From Paenibacillus sp. V4I7 (GTDB lineage Bacteria > Bacillota > Bacilli > Paenibacillales > NBRC-103111), in NCBI RefSeq assembly GCF_030817275.1, contig NZ_JAUSZD010000002.1:2170001-2234000 (forward strand): a DNA stretch of 64,000 bases. Reading direction: 5' to 3'. Each line of letters starts with the position of its first letter. The first letter of the stretch is position 1. Below the pieces are notes generated by a model. The model ran no database searches. It was not told where the DNA came from and saw only the letters and a program-made list of their open reading frames with translations. Shown piece by piece: positions 62,450 to 64,000 of this stretch. The position numbers and the translations under genes were made by a program.

Positions 62450-62935
62450 ATGAAACAGATAAAGTTTTTTAGCATGAGGTTAGTTATCTGTTCATTGTTT
62501 TTCTTAACTCAATCGGCTTTTGCGCAAAATAACCCTACGATACAATGGACTAATGCCATATCAAGCAGTGATTCTAATTATAACCATTGTTATTCCTCAG
62601 CAAATGTCGGTGATGGCTATGCCAATGTAGCAGGATACAATGATAAAGAAAATTGTTCGGGAATATCTACAAGTGAGACTTATGTTGAAAACATTTCCCG
62701 AATTACATTTGGTTGGGCGTATTATGTGGAGAGAGACGCTAATATCACGGTAACAGTCTCTACATATGCAGGAGATTTGTTCAACATTACGAAAAATGAC
62801 AGCAGTGATTATGAGTATGAAACGGCTATCGATTTACCAGGAGGATATTCTGGCCCCCTATATTTCAATGTCGATGTCAGTGCATGGGATAATGGTTACG
62901 GTGAAGCGAAAATTGAGAATATTGTTTTTCAATAA
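62450..62935 (+). CDS. Small secreted protein of unknown function
   Basis: Protein of about 161 residues with a signal peptide (LVICSLFFLTQSAFA). I do not recognise the family. The mature part is rich in Asn, Ser, Tyr and Asp, has two Cys (NHCYSS and ENCSG) that could form a disulfide, and looks all-beta (ITVTVSTYAGDLFNI). Base composition is more A+T-rich than its neighbours. AAGGAG lies eight bases before ATG 62450. It lies between two terminators, so it is probably a single-gene unit. Confidence 0.68.
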   Translation: MKQIKFFSMRLVICSLFFLTQSAFAQNNPTIQWTNAISSSDSNYNHCYSSANVGDGYANVAGYNDKENCSGISTSETYVENISRITFGWAYYVERDANITVTVSTYAGDLFNITKNDSSDYEYETAIDLPGGYSGPLYFNVDVSAWDNGYGEAKIENIVFQ

Positions 62936-62944
62936 TTGAATGTT

Positions 62945-62958
62945 TGAAAGCGTTCGCA
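62945..62958 (+). promoter_or_regulatory. CcpA cre-like box
   Basis: TGAAAGCGTTCGCA matches 13 of 14 cre positions. It lies nine bases after the stop of the small secreted protein and before its terminator, about 85 bases upstream of promoter G, so its target is unclear. Confidence 0.45.
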
Positions 62959-62992
62959 AAGAGGAAACAACCCTGTTTCCTCTTTGTTTTTT
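62959..62992 (+). terminator. Rho-independent terminator
   Basis: AAGAGGAAACA pairs with TGTTTCCTCTT around ACCC, followed by GTTTTTT. It ends the small secreted protein gene. Confidence 0.9.
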
Positions 62993-63041
62993 ATTTCACA
63001 GAAATTCAATCTGTTTCCACTCGTTAATGTTGGAGCAAACA

Positions 63042-63094
63042 ACCTATAAAGATGAAAAGAAACCCCTAAACTTCGCTGACGTTTTCATAGTAAT
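63042..63094 (+). promoter_or_regulatory. Regulon promoter G
   Basis: ACCTATAAA at 63042-63050 and CCCCTAA at 63063-63069, start-to-start 22 bases by their CCT cores, with a -10-like AGTAAT at 63089-63094. The flank GCAAACA resembles that of promoters D and E. It drives the ABC exporter genes beginning at 63156. Confidence 0.72.
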
Positions 63095-63155
63095 GTTAAG
63101 TTTGCAAAAACTTCGAATGATAAGACGCAACGGCGATTTAGGAGTGTGACTATCC

Positions 63156-63863
63156 ATGATGATCGAGCAAAAACAGCAAAGCGCCACAGTTCTAATGCAG
63201 GCGGAAGGTATTACCAGGGTGTTCGGACGCGGCTCTACCGCCGTTCACGCTCTGAAAGGAGCCAACCTATCGATCGCCTCACATCAATTAGTTGCTCTCA
63301 AAGGGCGGTCTGGATCAGGTAAAACGACGTTAATGAATATGTTGGGTGCTCTTGACAGGCCTACGGAAGGCAAAGTGTACTTTCAAAATGCTGAAATCAG
63401 TGGATTCTCAGAAAAGAAACGCAACGAGCTGAGACGTGTTCACATGGGATTGATTTTCCAATCCTTTGCGTTAGTTCCATTAATGACGGCTTATGAGAAT
63501 GTGGAGTTCGGGTTGCGCATTGCGGGCATTCCTTCTGTGCACTATAAGGACTATACGGAAAGGGCACTTGATTTCGTAGGGTTGAAAACCAGAATGAAAC
63601 ATCGTCCTTATGAGATGTCCGGTGGAGAGCAGCAGCGGGTAGCTATTGCTAGAGCGATTGCTCATAAGCCTTTATTGATTTTGGCGGACGAGCCGACAGC
63701 GGAACTGGACAGTAAGATGGGACTTCAAGTAATGAAAGTATTCAAGGATTTGGTTCAACACGAGGGGATGACCATCATTATGACGACTCATGATCCCTCA
63801 ATAATGAGCGTAGCCGATCATGTATACACATTGGAGGATGGTCAAATTGTCGAAGAAGCTTAG
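63156..63863 (+). CDS. ABC transporter ATPase, MacB/LolD type
   Basis: Protein of 235 residues with Walker A GRSGSGKT, Q-loop LIFQSFALVPLMTAYENVEF, signature MSGGEQQR, Walker B LLILADEPTAELD and H-loop MTTHD. This is the compact ATPase of tripartite or peptide-type exporters, not of sugar importers. GGAG lies some 11 bases before the ATG; an adjacent ATG at 63159 is equally possible. It overlaps the adaptor-like gene that follows and shares promoter G with the sugar regulon. Confidence 0.92.
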   Translation: MMIEQKQQSATVLMQAEGITRVFGRGSTAVHALKGANLSIASHQLVALKGRSGSGKTTLMNMLGALDRPTEGKVYFQNAEISGFSEKKRNELRRVHMGLIFQSFALVPLMTAYENVEFGLRIAGIPSVHYKDYTERALDFVGLKTRMKHRPYEMSGGEQQRVAIARAIAHKPLLILADEPTAELDSKMGLQVMKVFKDLVQHEGMTIIMTTHDPSIMSVADHVYTLEDGQIVEEA

Positions 63864-64000
63864 CAAAATCCTGTTCCCGATGCTTGGAATATGGTGTATG
63901 GCTGGTACCTTGGCAGGCTGCTCTTTGCTGCCGATTGAAGAACCAGAATTGAAACCGCCGCTTGTTCAACCTCTCACAGAATCCTTAACGCTTTTTGAGG
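63847..64000 (+). CDS. Exporter adaptor lipoprotein (MacA/HlyD-like), 5' part only
   Basis: The frame is open to the window end, showing about 51 residues. A signal peptide ends in lipobox TLAGCSLLP, followed by IEEPELKPPLVQP, typical of adaptor subunits paired with MacB-type ATPases. GGAGG directly abuts an ATG at 63838, so I prefer the TTG at 63847, nine bases downstream. It overlaps the ATPase gene by 17 bases. The diagnostic barrel-sandwich domain lies beyond the window, so the call rests on the N-terminus and context. Confidence 0.65.
   Translation, partial: MSKKLSKILFPMLGIWCMAGTLAGCSLLPIEEPELKPPLVQPLTESLTLFE

Noticed and set aside
62940-63149. A 69-residue + strand frame between the small secreted protein and the exporter
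   Set aside because: It runs through a strong terminator and promoter G and has no ribosome site or similarity I can see.

Overview
The window looks like a chromosomal carbohydrate-utilisation island from a Gram-positive bacterium of the Paenibacillus type (Bacillota). The evidence is strong GGAGG-type ribosome sites with many TTG/GTG starts, CUT1 sugar importers with an MsmX-like ATPase, lipoproteins, an S-layer-homology protein, CcpA cre-like boxes, and NHL/YIP1 and DUF5696-type proteins. Nearly all genes are on the + strand and tightly packed, often with 4-base ATGA overlaps.

Layout. About 1-9,000: a GH78 rhamnosidase (cut by the window edge), an SDR dehydrogenase, a GH29 fucosidase, a GH138-like enzyme, a GH95 enzyme and a BNR 'sialidase-like' protein. 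9,100-13,280: an MGH1/GH142-like (alpha/alpha)6 glycosidase, a second BNR protein and an AraC regulator. 13,349-14,371: an esterase. 14,485-25,782: MsmX-like ATPase, a very large substrate-binding protein, two permeases, two tandem DUF5060/apiosidase-like proteins and a second GH95. 25,800-27,490: an IS4-family insertion sequence with long inverted repeats. 27,490-28,590: four short palindromic repeats, a broken endonuclease-like gene and a promoter. 28,589-45,704: oxidoreductase, isomerase, an unrecognised TIM-barrel-like protein, GH2, an unassigned (alpha/alpha)6 protein, LacZ-type GH2, GH42 and GH106-like. 45,737-62,370: NHL/YIP1 protein, DUF5696 protein, two more permeases, two substrate-binding lipoproteins, a secreted beta-sandwich protein, and five paralogues of an unrecognised exported domain, one fused to S-layer-homology repeats. 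62,450-64,000: a small secreted protein and the start of a MacAB-like exporter.

How it may work together. The set of glycosidase families (GH78, GH106, GH95, GH138-like, GH140-like, GH142-like, BNR/GH33-like, GH2, plus an esterase) resembles the toolkit the gut Bacteroides use on the pectin rhamnogalacturonan-II. Here none of the enzymes has a signal peptide, so side-chain oligosaccharides would be imported by CUT1 transporters and dismantled in the cytoplasm. This substrate is an inference, not a demonstrated fact.

Seven intergenic regions carry the same promoter architecture: two direct CCTATAAA/CCCCTAA-like half-sites about two helical turns apart, the second at the -35 position, with a -10 box 16-19 bases further on. 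Three of these also have a cre-like box near or just after the start of transcription. This points to one AraC-type regulon covering the enzymes, transporters, surface proteins and the exporter, with CcpA repression of the transport genes. The least explained elements are the five-copy exported domain, the 549-residue protein at 30,541 and the 692-residue protein at 35,266.
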